Assembly (NCBI GenBank): GCA_027563935.2
Contig: JANVAS020000231.1
Location: 12,418,001 to 12,482,000, forward strand
From: Costus lasius
Taxonomy: Eukaryota; Streptophyta; Magnoliopsida; Zingiberales; Costaceae
Direction: 5' to 3'
DNA: 64,000 bases
Of the stretch, positions 13,282 to 27,316 are shown in pieces; position 1 is the first letter of the stretch; each line of letters starts with the position of its first letter. The notes beneath the pieces were generated by a model. It made no database searches. It saw only the letters and a list, made by a program, of their open reading frames with translations, and was not told where the DNA came from. A program made the position numbers and the translations under genes.

Positions 13282-16221
13282 ATCATTAAAATATCAAGAT
13301 AAATATAAATATTAATATCAAAGATTGGAAATCAATATTACCACAGAGATCAAAATCGAATTTAAGATGAATATTAGGAGTAAGATAAAGTTGAAGATTA
13401 TAAGATTAAAACTGAAATCTGAGATCAAAATGAAAATGAAGATAATTATCAAGAATAAGATCAATGTTATAATTAAGAATGAGAATATGATTAATGACAA
13501 TTAAAGCTTATAATCGAGTTCAAAATTTTCATCATGATTAGATTAATATCAATATCAATAACAATATTAAGATTGAAGACCAAGATTACAAACAAGATCA
13601 AAATCGAGTTTAAGATTAAGAAAAGAAGATAAAGATGAATAACATAAGATTAAGTTTAAAAACAAGATTAAAATCATGATCAACATCATGATCGTGGACA
13701 AAATCAATATTAAATGAATATTACAAAATGATAAACATCAAATATGGATCATAATCAAGATCAACATCCTCATCATTAAAATATCAAGATAAATATAAAT
13801 ATTAATATCAAAGATTGGAAATCAATATTACCACAGAGATCAAAATCGAGTATAAGATGAATATTAGGAGTAAGATAAAGTTGAAGATTATAAAATTAAA
13901 ACTGAAATCTGAGATCAAAATGAAAATGAAGATAATTATCAAGAAAAAGATCAATGTTATAATTAAGAATCAGAATATGATTAATGACAATTAAAGCTTA
14001 TAATCGAGTTCAAAATTTTCATCATGATTAGATTAATATCAATATCAATAACAATATTAAGATTGAAGACCAAGATTACAAACAAGATCAAAATCGAGTT
14101 TAAGATTAAGAAAAGAAGATAAAGATGAATAACATAAGATTAAGTTTAAAAACAAGATTAAAATCATGATCAACATCATGATCGTGGACAAAATCAATAT
14201 TAAATGAATATTACAAAATGATAAACATCAAATATGGATCATAATCAAGATCAACATCCTCATCATTAAAATATCAAGATAAATATAAATATTAATATCA
14301 AAGATTGGAAATCAATATTACCACAGAGATCAAAATCGAGTATAAGATGAATATTAGGAGTAAGATAAAGTTGAAGATTATAAAATTAAAACTGAAATCT
14401 GAGATCAAAATGAAAATGAAGATAATTATCAAGAAAAAGATCAATGTTATAATTAAGAATCAGAATATGATTAATGACAATTAAAGCTTATAATCGAGTT
14501 CAAAATTTTCATCATGATTAGATTAATATCAATATCAATAACAATATTAAGATTGAAGACCAAGATTACAAACAAGATCAAAATCGAGTTTAAGATTAAG
14601 AAAAGAAGATAAAGATGAATATCATAAGATTAAGTTTGAAAACATGATTAAAATCATGATCAACATCATGATCGTGGACAAAATCAATATTAAATGAATA
14701 TTGCAAAATGATAAACATCAAATATGGATCATAATCAAGATCAACATCCTCATCATTAAAATATCAAGATAAATATAAATATTAATATCAAAGATTGGAA
14801 ATCAATATTACCACAGAGATCAAAATCGAGTATAAGATGAATATTAGGAGTAAGATAAAGTTGAAGATTATAAAATTAAAACTGAAATCTGAGATCAAAA
14901 TGAAAATGAAGATAATTATCAAGAATAAGATCAATGTTATAATTAAGAATGAGAATATGATTAATGACAATTAAAGCTTATAATCGAGTTCAAAATTTTC
15001 ATCATGATTAGATTAATATCAATATCAATAACAATATTAAGATTGAAGACCAAGATTACAAACAAGATCAAAATCGAGTTTAAGATTAAGAAAAGAAGAT
15101 AAAGATGAATAACATAAGATTAAGTTTAAAAACAAGATTAAAATCATGATCAACATCATGATCGTGGACAAAATCAATATTAAATGAATATTACAAAATG
15201 ATAAACATCAAATATGGATCATAATCAAGATCAACATCCTCATCATTAAAATATCAAGATAAATATAAATATTAATATCAAAGATTGGAAATCAATATTA
15301 CCACAGAGATCAAAATCGAGTATAAGATGAATATTAGGAGTAAGATAAAGTTGAAGATTATAAAATTAAAACTGAAATCTGAGATCAAAATGAAAATGAA
15401 GATAATTATCAAGAAAAAGATCAATGTTATAATTAAGAATGAGAATATGATTAATGACAATTAAAGCTTATAATCGAATTCAAAATTTTCATCATGATTA
15501 GATTAATATCAATATCAATAACAATATTAAGATTGAAGACCAAGATTACAAACAAGATCAAAATCGAGTTTAAGATTAAGAAAAGAAGATAAAGATGAAT
15601 ATCATAAGATTAAGTTTGAAAACAAGATTAAAATCATGATCAACATCATGATCGTGGACAAAATCAATATTAAATGAATATTGCAAAATGATAAACATCA
15701 AATATGGATCATAATCAATATCAACATCCTCATCATTAAAATATCAAGATAAATATAAATATTAATATCAAAGATTGGAAATCAATATTACCACAGAGAT
15801 CAAAATCGAATTTAAGATGAATATTAGGAGTAAGATAAAGTTGAAGATTATAAGATTAAAACTGAAATCTGAGATCAAAATGAAAATGAAGATAATTATC
15901 AAGAATAAGATCAATGTTATAATTAAGAATGAGAATATGATAAATGACAATTAAAGCTTATAATCGAGTTCAAAATTTTCATCATGATTAGATTAATATC
16001 AATATCAATAACAATATTAAGATTGAAGACCAAGATTACAAACAAGATCAAAATCGAGTTTAAGATTAAGAAAAGAAGATAAAGATGAATATCATAAGAT
16101 TAAGTTTGAAAACAAGATTAAAATCATGATCAACATCATGATCGTGGACAAAATCAATATTAAATGAATATTGCAAAATGATAAACATCAAATATGGATC
16201 ATAATCAAGATCAACATCCTC
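13282..16221. repeat. S-monomer run with a local duplication
   Basis: Six 490 bp S monomers. The monomers starting at 13772 and 14262 share several private variants (GAGTATAAGATG, AAGAAAAAGATC, AATCAGAATATG), so one is a recent copy of the other. The monomers at 14752 and 15242 carry GAGTATAAGATG too. Confidence 0.85.
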
Positions 16222-19200
16222 ATCATTAAAATATCAAGATAAATATAAATATTAATATCAAAGATTGAAAATCAATATTACCACAGAGATCAAAATCGAA
16301 TTTAAGATGAATATTAGGAGTAAGATAAAGTTGAAGATTATAAGATTAAAACTGAAATCTGAGATCAAAATGAAAAATGAAGATAATTATCAAGAATAAG
16401 ATCAATGTTATTGTTAAGAATGAGAATATGATTAATGACAATTAAAGCTTATAATCGAGTTCAAAATTTTCATCATGATTAGATTAATATCAATATCAAT
16501 AACAATATTAAGATTGAAGACCAAGATTACAAACAAGATCAAAATCGAGTTTAAGATTAAGAAAAGAAGATAAAGATGAATATCATAAGATTAAGTTTGA
16601 AAACAAGATAAAAATCATGATCAACATCACGATCGTGGACAAAATCAATATTAAATGAATATTGCAAAATGATAAACATCAAATATGGATCATAATCAAG
16701 ATCAACATCCTCATCATTAAAATATCAAGATAAATATAAAAATTAATATCAAAGATTGGAAATCAATATTACCATAGAGATCAAAATCGAATTTAAGATG
16801 AATATTAGGAGTAAGATAAAGTTGAAGATTATAAGATTAAAACTGAAATCTGAGATCAAAATGAAAATGAAGATAATTATCAAGAATAAGATCAATGTTA
16901 TAATTAAGAATGAGAATATGATAAATGACAATTAAAGCTTATAATCGAGTTCAAAATTTTCATCATGATTAGATTAATATCAATATCAATAACAATATTA
17001 AGATTGAAGACCAAGATTACAAACAAGATCAAAATCGAGTTTAAGATTAAGAAAAGAAGATAAAGATGAATATCATAAGATTAAGTTTGAAAACAAGATT
17101 AAAATCATGATCAACATCATGATCGTGGACAAAATCAATATTAAATGAATATTGCAAAACGATAAACATCAAATATGGATCATAATCAAGATCAACATCC
17201 TCATAATTAAAATATCAAGATAAATATAAATATTAATATCAAAGATTGGAAATCAATATTACCACAGAGATGAAAATCGAATTTAAGATGAATATTAGGA
17301 GTAAGATAAAGTTGAAGATTATAAGATTAAAACTGAAATCTGAGATCAAAATGAAAATGAAGATAATTATCAAGAATAAGATCAATGTTATAATTAAGAA
17401 TGAGAATATGATAAATGACAATTAAAGCTTATAATCGAGTTCAAAATTTTCATCATGATTAGATTAATATCAATATCAATAACAATATTAAGATTGAAGA
17501 CCAAGATTACAAACAAGATCAAAATCGAGTTTAAGATTAAGAAAAGAAGATAAAGATGAATATCATAAGATTAAGTTTAAAAACAAGATTAAAATCATGA
17601 TCAACATGATGATCGTGGACAAAATCAATATTAAATGAATATTGCAAAATGATAAACATCAAATATGGATCATAATCAAGATCAACATCCTCATCATTAA
17701 AATATCAAGATAAATATTAATATTAATATCAAAGATTGGAAATCAATATTACCACAGAGATGAAAATCGAGTTTAAGATGAATATTAGTAGTAAGATAAA
17801 GTTGAAGATTATAAAATTAAAACTGAAATCTGAGATCAAAATGAAAAATGAAGATAATTATCAAGAATAAGATCAATGTTATTGTTAAGAATGAGAATAT
17901 GATTAATGGCAATTAAAGCTTATAATCGAGTTCAAAATTTTCATCATGATTAGATTAATATCAATATCAATAACAATATTAAGATTGAAGACCAAGATTA
18001 CAAACAAGATCAAAATCGAGTTTAAGATTAAGAAAAGAAGATAAAGATGAATATCATAAGATTAAGTTTGAAAACAAGATTAAAATCATGATCAACATCA
18101 CGATCGTGGACAAAATCAATATTAAATGAATATTGCAAAATGATAAACATCAAATATGGATCATAATCAAGATCAACATCCTCATCATTAAAATATCAAG
18201 ATAAATATAAAAATTAATATCAAAGATTGGAAATCAATATTACCACAGAGATCAAAATCGAATTTAAGATGAATATTAGGAGTAAGATAAAGTTGAAGAT
18301 TATAAGATTAAAACTGAAATCTGAGATCAAAATGAAAATGAAGATAATTATCAAGAATAAGATCAATGTTATAATTAAGAATGAGAATATGATAAATGAC
18401 AATTAAAGCTTATAATCGAGTTCAAAATTTTCATCATGATTAGATTAATATCAATATCAATAACAATATTAAGATTGAAGACCAAGATTACAAACAAGAT
18501 CAAAATCGAGTTTAAGATTAAGAAAAGAAGATAAAGATGAATATCATAAGATTAAGTTTGAAAACAAGATTAAAATCATGATCAACATCATGATCGTGGA
18601 CAAAATCAATATTAAATGAATATTGCAAAACGATAAACATCAAATATGGATCATAATCAAGATCAACATCCTCATCATTAAAATATCAAGATAAATATAA
18701 ATATTAATATCAAAGATTGGAAATCAATATTACCACAGAGATCAAAATCGAATTTAAGATGAATATTAGGAGTAAGATAAAGTTGAAGATTATAAGATTA
18801 AAACTGAAATCTGAGATCAAAATGAAAATGAAGATAATTATCAAGAATAAGATCAATGTTATAATTAAGAATGAGAATATGATAAATGACAATTAAAGCT
18901 TATAATCGAGTTCAAAATTTTCATCATGATTAGATTAATATCAATATCAATAACAATATTAAGATTGAAGACCAAGATTACAAACAAGATCAAAATCGAG
19001 TTTAAGATTAAGAAAAGAAGATAAAGATGAATATCATAAGATTAAGTTTGAAAACAAGATTAAAATCATGATCAACATGATGATCGTGGACAAAATCAAT
19101 ATTAAATGAATATTGCAAAATGATAAACATCAAATATGGATCATAATCAAGATCAACATCCTCATCATTAAAATATCAAGATAAATATTAATATTAATAT

Positions 19201-20634
19201 CAAAGATTGGAAATCAATATTACCACAGAGATCAAAATCGAGTTTAAGATGAATATTAGTAGTAAGATAAAGTTGAAGATTATAAAATTAAAACTGAAAT
19301 CTGAGATCAAAATGAAAAATGAAGATAATTATCAAGAATAAGATCAATGTTATTGTTAAGAATGAGAATATGATTAATGACAATTAAAGCTTATAATCGA
19401 GTTCAAAATTTTCATCATGATTAGATTAATTTCAATATCAATAACAATATTAAGATTGAAGACCAAGATTACAAACAAGATCAAAATCGAGTTTAAGATT
19501 AAGAAAAGAAGATAAAGATGAATATCATAAGATTAAGTTTGAAAACAAGATTAAAATCATGATCAACATCACGATCGTGGACAAAATCAATATTAAATGA
19601 ATATTGGAAAATGATAAACATCAAATATGGATCATAATCAAGATCAACATCCTCATCATTAAAATATCAAGATAAATATAAAAATTAATATCAAAGATTG
19701 GAAATCAATATTACCACAGAGATCAAAATCGAATTTAAGATGAATATTAGGAGTAAGATAAAGTTGAAGATTATAAGATTAAAACTGAAATCTGAGATCA
19801 AAATGAAAATGAAGATAATTATCAAGAATAAGATCAATGTTATAATTAAGAATGAGAATATGATAAATGACAATTAAAGCTTATAATCGAGTTCAAAATT
19901 TTCATCATGATTAGATTAATATCAATATCAATAACAATATTAAGATTGAAGACCAAGATTACAAACAAGATCAAAATCGAGTTTAAGATTAAGAAAAGAA
20001 GATAAAGATGAATATCATAAGATTAAGTTTGAAAACAAGATTAAAATCATGATCAACATCATGATCGTGGACAAAATCAATATTAAATGAATATTGGAAA
20101 ATGATAAACATCAAATATGGATCATAATCAAGATCAACATCCTCATCATTAAAATATCAAGATAAATATAAATATTAATATCAAAGATTGGAAATCAATA
20201 TTACCACAGAGATCAAAATCGAATTTAAGATGAATATTAGGAGTAAGATAAAGTTGAAGATTATAAGATTAAAACTGAAATCTGAGATCAAAATGAAAAT
20301 GAAGATAATTATCAAGAATAAGATCAATGTAATAATTAAGAATGAGAATATGATTAATGACAATTAAAGCTTATAATCGAGTTCAAAATTTTCATCATGA
20401 TTAGATTAATATCAATATCAATAACAATATTAAGATTGAAGACCAAGATTACAAACAAGATCAAAATCGAGTTTAAGATTAAGAAAAGAAGATAAAGATG
20501 AATATCATAAGATTAAGTTTGAAAACAAGATTAAAATCATGATCAACATCACGATCGTGGACAAAATCAATATTAAATGAATATTGGAAAATGATAAACA
20601 TCAAATATGGATCATAATCAAGATCAACATCCTC
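16222..20634. repeat. 1471 bp trimeric higher-order repeat (M1/S + S + S)
   Basis: Three successive 1471 bp units at 16222, 17693 and 19164. Each starts with a 491 bp chimera whose first half is M1-like (GAAAAATGAAG, GTTATTGTTAAG) and whose second half is S-like (AAGAAAAGAAG, CGATCGTGG). The next S has the marker ATAAATATAAAAATTAATATC split over its start, and the chimera ends with the CACGATCGTG site. The third unit runs into a dimeric pattern. Confidence 0.85.
16628..16664. repeat. Paired dyad symmetries in one satellite monomer (example)
   Basis: CACGATCGTG at 16628-16637 is a perfect 10 bp palindrome. CAATATT-AAATG-AATATTG at 16646-16664 is a perfect 7 bp inverted repeat with a 5 base loop. 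Every monomer has both sites in some form. In many monomers (for example 2394-2412) the second reads CAATATTAA-A-TTAATATTG, with 9 bp arms around one base. Possible roles are protein binding or cruciform formation; none is shown by the sequence. Confidence 0.7.
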
Positions 20635-21614
20635 ATCATTAAAATATCAAGATAAATATAAAAATTAATATCAAAGATTGGAAATCAATATTACCACAGA
20701 GATCAAAATCGAATTTAAGATGAATATTAGGAGTAAGATAAAGTTGAAGATTATAAGATTAAAACTGAAATCTGAGATCAAAATGAAAATGAAGATAATT
20801 ATCAAGAATAAGATCAATGTTATAATTAAGAATGAGAATATGATAAATGACAATTAAAGCTTATAATCGAGTTCAAAATTTTCATCATGATTAGATTAAT
20901 ATCAATATCAATAACAATATTAAGATTGAAGACCAAGATTACAAACAAGATCAAAATCGAGTTTAAGATTAAGAAAAGAAGATAAAGATGAATATCATAA
21001 GATTAAGTTTGAAAACAAGATTAAAATCATGATCAACATCATGATCGTGGACAAAATCAATATTAAATGAATATTGGAAAATGATAAACATCAAATATGG
21101 ATCATAATCAAGATCAACATCCTCATCATTAAAATATCAAGATAAATATAAATATTAATATCAAAGATTGGAAATCAATATTACCACAGAGATCAAAATC
21201 GAATTTAAGATGAATATTAGGAGTAAGATAAAGTTGAAGATTATAAGATTAAAACTGAAATCTGAGATCAAAATGAAAATGAAGATAATTATCAAGAATA
21301 AGATCAATGTAATAATTAAGAATGAGAATATGATTAATGACAATTAAAGCTTATAATCGAGTTCAAAATTTTCATCATGATTAGATTAATATCAATATCA
21401 ATAACAATATTAAGATTGAAGACCAAGATTACAAACAAGATCAAAATCGAGTTTAAGATTAAGAAAAGAAGATAAAGATGAATATCATAAGATTAAGTTT
21501 GAAAACAAGATTAAAATCATGATCAACATCACGATCGTGGACAAAATCAATATTAAATGAATATTGGAAAATGATAAACATCAAATATGGATCATAATCA
21601 AGATCAACATCCTC
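19655..21614. repeat. 980 bp dimeric higher-order repeat
   Basis: Two consecutive S-S dimers. In each, the first monomer has the AAAAATTAATATC start and CATGATCGTG, and the second has AATGTAATAATTAAG and CACGATCGTG. Both monomers carry ATATTGGAAAATG instead of ATATTGCAAAATG, a private variant marking this block. Confidence 0.8.
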
Positions 21615-22604
21615 ATCATTAAAATATCAAGATAAATATAAATATTAATATCAAAGATTGGAAATCAATATTACCACAGAGATCAAAATCGAATTTAAGA
21701 TGAATATTAGGAGTAAGATAAAGTTGAAGATTATAAGATTAAAACTGAAATCTGAGATCAAAATGAAAATGAAGATAATTATCAAGAATAAGATCAATGT
21801 AATAATTAAGAATGAGAATATGATAAATGACAATTAAAGCTTATAATCGAGTTCAAAATTTTCATCATGATTAGATTAATATCAATATCAATAACAATAT
21901 TAAGATTGAAGACCAAGATTACAAACAAGATCAAAATCGAGTTTAAGATTAAGAAAAGAAGATAAAGATGAATATCATAAGATTAAGTTTGAAAACAAGA
22001 TTAAAATCATGATCAACATCATGATCGTGGACAAAATCAATATTAAATGAATATTGCAAAATGATAAACATCAAATATGGATCATAATCAAGATCAACAT
22101 CCTCATCATTAAAATATCAAGATAAATATAAATATTAATATCAAAGATTGGAAATCAATATTACCACAGAGATCAAAATCGAATTTAAGATGAATATTAG
22201 GAGTAAGATAAAGTTGAAGATTATAAGATTAAAACTGAAATCTGAGATCAAAATGAAAATGAAGATAATTATCAAGAATAAGATCAATGTAATAATTAAG
22301 AATGAGAATATGATAAATGACAATTAAAGCTTATAATCGAGTTCAAAATTTTCATCATGATTAGATTAATATCAATATCAATAACAATATTAAGATTGAA
22401 GACCAAGATTACAAACAAGATCAAAATCGAGTTTAAGATTAAGAAAAGAAGATAAAGATGAATATCATAAGATTAAGTTTGAAAACAAGATTAAAATCAT
22501 GATCAACATCATGATCGTGGACAAAATCAATATTAAATGAATATTGCAAAATGATAAACATCAAATATGGATCATAATCAAGATAAACATCCTCATCATT
22601 AAAA

Positions 22605-25600
22605 TATCAAGATAAATATAAATATTAATATCAAAGATTGGAAATCAATATTACCACAGAGATGAAAATCGAGTTTAAGATGAATATTAGGAGTAAGATA
22701 AAGTTGAAGATTATAAAATTAAAACTGAAATCTGAGATCAAAATTAAAAATGAAGATAATTATCAAGAATAAGATCAATGTTATTGTTAAGAATGAGAAT
22801 ATGATTAATGACAATTAAAGCTTATAATCGAGTTCAAAATTTTCATCATGATTAGATTAATATCAATATCAATAACAATATTAAGATTGAAGACCAAGAT
22901 TACAAACAAGATCAAAATCGAGTTTAAGATTAAGAAAAGAAGATAAAGATGAATATCATAAGATTAAGTTTGAAAACAAGATTAAAATCATGATCAACAT
23001 CATGATCGTGGACAAAATCAATATTAAATGAATATTGGAAAATGATAAACATCAAATATGGATCATAATCAAGATCAACATCCTCATCATTAAAATATCA
23101 AGATAAATATAAATATTAATATCAAAGATTGGAAATCAATATTACCACAGAGATCAAAATCGAATTTAAGATGAATATTAGGAGTAAGATAAAGTTGAAG
23201 ATTATAAGATTAAAACTGAAATCTGAGATCAAAATGAAAATGAAGATAATTATCAAGAATAAGATCAATGTAATAATTAAGAATGAGAATATGATAAATG
23301 ACAATTAAAGCTTATAATCGAGTTCAAAATTTTCATCATGATTAGATTAATATCAATATCAATAACAATATTAAGATTGAAGACCAAGATTACAAACAAG
23401 ATCAAAATCGAGTTTAAGATTAAGAAAAGAAGATAAAGATGAATATCATAAGATTAAGTTTGAAAACAAGATTAAAATCATGATCAACATCATGATCGTG
23501 GACAAAATCAATATTAAATGAATATTGCAAAATGATAAACATCAAATATGGATCATAATCAAGATAAACATCCTCATCATTAAAATATCAAGATAAATAT
23601 AAATATTAATATCAAAGATTGGAAATCAATATTACCACAGAGATGAAAATCGAGTTTAAGATGAATATTAGGAGTAAGATAAAGTTGAAGATTATGAAAT
23701 TAAAACTGAAATCTGAGATCAAAATTAAAAATGAAGATAATTATCAAGAATAAGATCAATGTTATAATTAAGAATGAGAATATGATAAATGACAATTAAA
23801 GCTTATAATCGAGTTCAAAATTTTCATCATTATTAGATTAATATCAATATCAATAACAATATTAAGATTGAAGACCAAGATTACAAACAAGATCATAATC
23901 GAGTTTAAGATTAAGAAAAGAAGATAAAGATGAATATCATAAGATTAAGTTTGAAAACAAGATTAAAATCATGATCAACATGATGATCGTGGACAAAATC
24001 AATATTAAATGAATATTGCAAAATGATAAACATCAAATATGGATCATAATCAAGATCAACATCCTCATCATTAAAATATCAAGATAAATATAAATATTAA
24101 TATCAAAGATTGGAAATCAATATTACCACAGAGATGAAAATCGAGTTTAAGATGAATATTAGTAGTAAGATAAAGTTGAAGATTATAAAATTAAAACTGA
24201 AATCTGAGATCAAAATGAAAATGAAGATAATTATCAAGAATAAGATCAATGTTATTGTTAAGAATGAGAATATGATTAATGACAATTAAAGCTTATAATC
24301 GAGTTCAAAATTTTCATCATGATTAGATTAATATCAATATCAATAACAATATTAAGATTGAAGACCAAGATTACAAACAAGATCAAAATCGAGTTTAAGA
24401 TTAAGAAAAGAAGATAAAGATGAATATCATAAGATTAAGTTCGAAAACAAGATTAAAATCATGATCAACATCACGATCGTGGACAAAATCAATATTAAAT
24501 GAATATTGGAAAATGATAAACATCAAATATGGATCATAATCAAGATCAACATCCTCATCATTAAAATATCAAGATAAATATAAATATTAATATCAAAGAT
24601 TGGAAATCAATATTACCACAGAGATCAAAATCGAATTTAAGATGAATATTAGGAGTAAGATAAAGTTGAAGATTATAAGATTAAAACTGAAATCTGAGAT
24701 CAAAATGAAAATGAAGATAATTATCAAGAATAAGATCAATGTAATAATTAAGAATGAGAATATGATAAATGACAATTAAAGCTTATAATCGAGTTCAAAA
24801 TTTTCATCATGATTAGATTAATATCAATATCAATAACAATATTAAGATTGAAGACCAAGATTACAAACAAGATCAAAATCGAGTTTAAGATTAAGAAAAG
24901 AAGATAAAGATGAATATCATAAGATTAAGTTTGAAAACAAGATTAAAATCATGATCAACATCATGATCGTGGACAAAATCAATATTAAATGAATATTGCA
25001 AAATGATAAACATCAAATATGGATCATAATCAAGATCAACATCCTCATCATTAAAATATCAAGATAAATATAAATATTAATATCAAAGATTGGAAATCAA
25101 TATTACAACAGAGATGAAAATCGAGTTTAAGATGAATATTAGGAGTAAGATAAAGTTGAAGATTATAAAATTAAAACTGAAATCTGAGATCAAAATTAAA
25201 AATGAAGATAATTATCAAGAATAAGATCAATGTTATTGTTAAGAATGAGAATATGATTAATGACAATTAAAGCTTATAATCGAGTTCAAAATTTTCATCA
25301 TGATTAGATTAATATCAATATCAATAACAATATTAAGATTGAAGACCAAGATTACAAACAAGATCAAAATCGAGTTTAAGATTAAGAAAAGAAGATAAAG
25401 ATGAATATCATAAGATTAACTTTGAAAACAAGATTAAAATCATGATCAACATCACGATCGTGGACAAAATCAATATTAAATGAATATTGCAAAATGATAA
25501 ACATCAAATATGGATCATAATCAAGATCAACATCCTCATCATTAAAATATCAAGATAAATATAAATATTAATATCAAAGATTGGAAATCAATATTACCAC

Positions 25601-27296
25601 AGAGATCAAAATCGAATTTAAGATGAATATTAGGAGTAAGATAAAGTTGAAGATTATAAGATTAAAACTGAAATCTGAGATCAAAATAAAAATGAAGATA
25701 ATTATCAAGAATAAGATCAATGTTATAATTAAGAATGAGAATATGATAAATGACAATTAAAGCTTATAATCGAGTTCAAAATTTTCATCATGATTAGATT
25801 AATATCAATATCAATAACATTATTAAGATTGAAGACCAAGATTACAAACAAGATCAAAATCGAGTTTAAGATTAAGAAAAGAAGATAAAGATGAATATCA
25901 TAAGATTAAGTTTGAAAACAAGATTAAAATCATGATCAACATCATGATCGTGGACAAAATCAATATTAAATGAATATTGCAAAATGATAAACATCAAATA
26001 TGGATCATAATCAAGATCAACATCCTCATCATTAAAATATCAAGATAAATATTAATATTAATATCAAAGATTGGAAATCAATATTACCACAGAGATCAAA
26101 ATCGAATTTAAGATGAATATTAGGAGTAAGATAAAGTTGAAGATTATAAGATTAAAACTGAAATCTGAGATCAAAATGAAAATGAAGATAATTATCAAGA
26201 ATAAGATCAATGTTATAATTAAGAATGAGAATATGATAAATGACAATTAAAGCTTATAATCGAGTTCAAAATTTTCATCATGATTAGATTAATATCAATA
26301 TCAATAACATTATTAAGATTGAAGACCAAGATTACAAACAAGATCAAAATTGAGTTTAAGATTAAGAAAAGAAGATAAAGATGAATATCATAAGATTAAG
26401 TTTGAAAACAAGATTAAAATCATGATCAACATCATGATCGTGGACAAAATCAATATTAAATGAATATTGCAAAATGATAAACATCAAATATGGATCATAA
26501 TCAAGATCAACATCCTCATCATTAAAATATCAAGATAAATATAAATATTAATATCAAAGATTGGAAATCAATATTACCACAGAGATCAAAATCGAATTTA
26601 AGATGAATATTAGGAGTAAGATAAAGTTGAAGATTATAAGATTAAAACTGAAATCTGAGATCAAAATGAAAATGAAGATAATTATCAAGAATAAGATCAA
26701 TGTTATAATTAAGATTGAGAATATGATTAATGACAATTAAAGCTTATAATCGAGTTCAAAATTTTCATCATGATTAGATTAATATCAATATCAATAACAA
26801 TATTAAGATTGAAGACCAAGAATACAAACAAGATCAAAATCGAGTTTAAGATTAAGAAAAGAAGATAAAGATGAATATCATAAGATTAAGTTTGAAAACA
26901 AGATTAAAATCATGATCAACATCACGATCGTGGACAAAATCAATATTAAATGAATATTGCAAAATGATAAACATCAAATATGGATCATAATCAAGATCAA
27001 CATCCTCATCATTAAAATATCAAGATAAATATAAATATTAATATCAAAGATTGGAAATCAATATTACCACAGAGATCAAAATCGAATTTAAGATGAATAT
27101 TAGGAGTAAGATAAAGTTGAAGATTATAAGATTAAAACTGAAATCTGAGATCAAAATGAAAATGAAGATAATTATCAAGAATAAGATCAATGTAATAATT
27201 AAGAATGAGAATATGATAAATGACAATTAAAGCTTATAATCGAGTTCAAAATTTTCATCATGATTAGATTAATATCAATATCAATAACATTATTAA
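22605..27296. repeat. Mixed S and M1/S satellite up to the copia junction
   Basis: M1/S chimeras start near 22605, 23586 and 25056, interleaved with S monomers. From about 25.5 kb two new variants appear: CAAAATAAAAATGAAG and ATAACATTATTAAG. Both reappear on the far side of the copia insertion (about 42.6-45.7 kb). The regular satellite stops at about 27296. Confidence 0.85.
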
Positions 27297-27316
27297 CATT
27301 ATTAAGCTTATAATCG
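27288..27316. other. Satellite/copia breakpoint with microhomology and small duplication
   Basis: Regular satellite reads to 27296. CATTATTAA at 27288-27296 is repeated exactly at 27297-27305, followed by GCTT and then ATAATCG at 27310-27316. ATAATCG occurs in the satellite (GCTTATAATCGAGTTC) and at the matching site in copia copy 2 (34753-34759), so 7 bp of microhomology spans the join. There is no LTR terminus here. This looks like end-joining repair of a deletion, or a mis-join in assembly. Confidence 0.8.

Larger units (their letters stand above)
1..27296. repeat. AT-rich ~490 bp satellite array, left arm
   Basis: Head-to-tail tandem repeat with no orientation switch seen. Unit starts, taken at the recurring ATCATTAAAA, fall at 1, 496, 989, 1481, 1971 and so on, then every 490 bp. 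Four monomer classes can be read: S (490 bp), M1 (495 bp, with an extra A in GAAAAATGAAG), M2 (493 bp, with ATCTAGATTG) and M3 (492 bp, with GGAGTACTATAAAG). The plus strand is purine-rich and contains about eight or nine GATC sites per monomer but only about four CpG sites. The minus strand shows 60-84 codon open stretches in each unit. These encode only I/L/F-rich low-complexity peptide and recur because the DNA repeats, so I do not call genes. I do not recognise the satellite family. Confidence 0.97.

Noticed and set aside
1..27226. Recurrent 60-84 codon minus-strand open frames encoding I/L/F-rich peptides (also in the right arm)
   Set aside because: They recur only because the satellite recurs, have low-complexity composition, vary in start and end with point changes, and lie in an array with period not divisible by three. 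No gene signal beyond absence of stops.
27199..27309. Apparent fusion of the copia polyprotein to a novel C-terminus
   Set aside because: The last 36 codons are read through satellite DNA after the breakpoint. This is chance read-through, not a domain.
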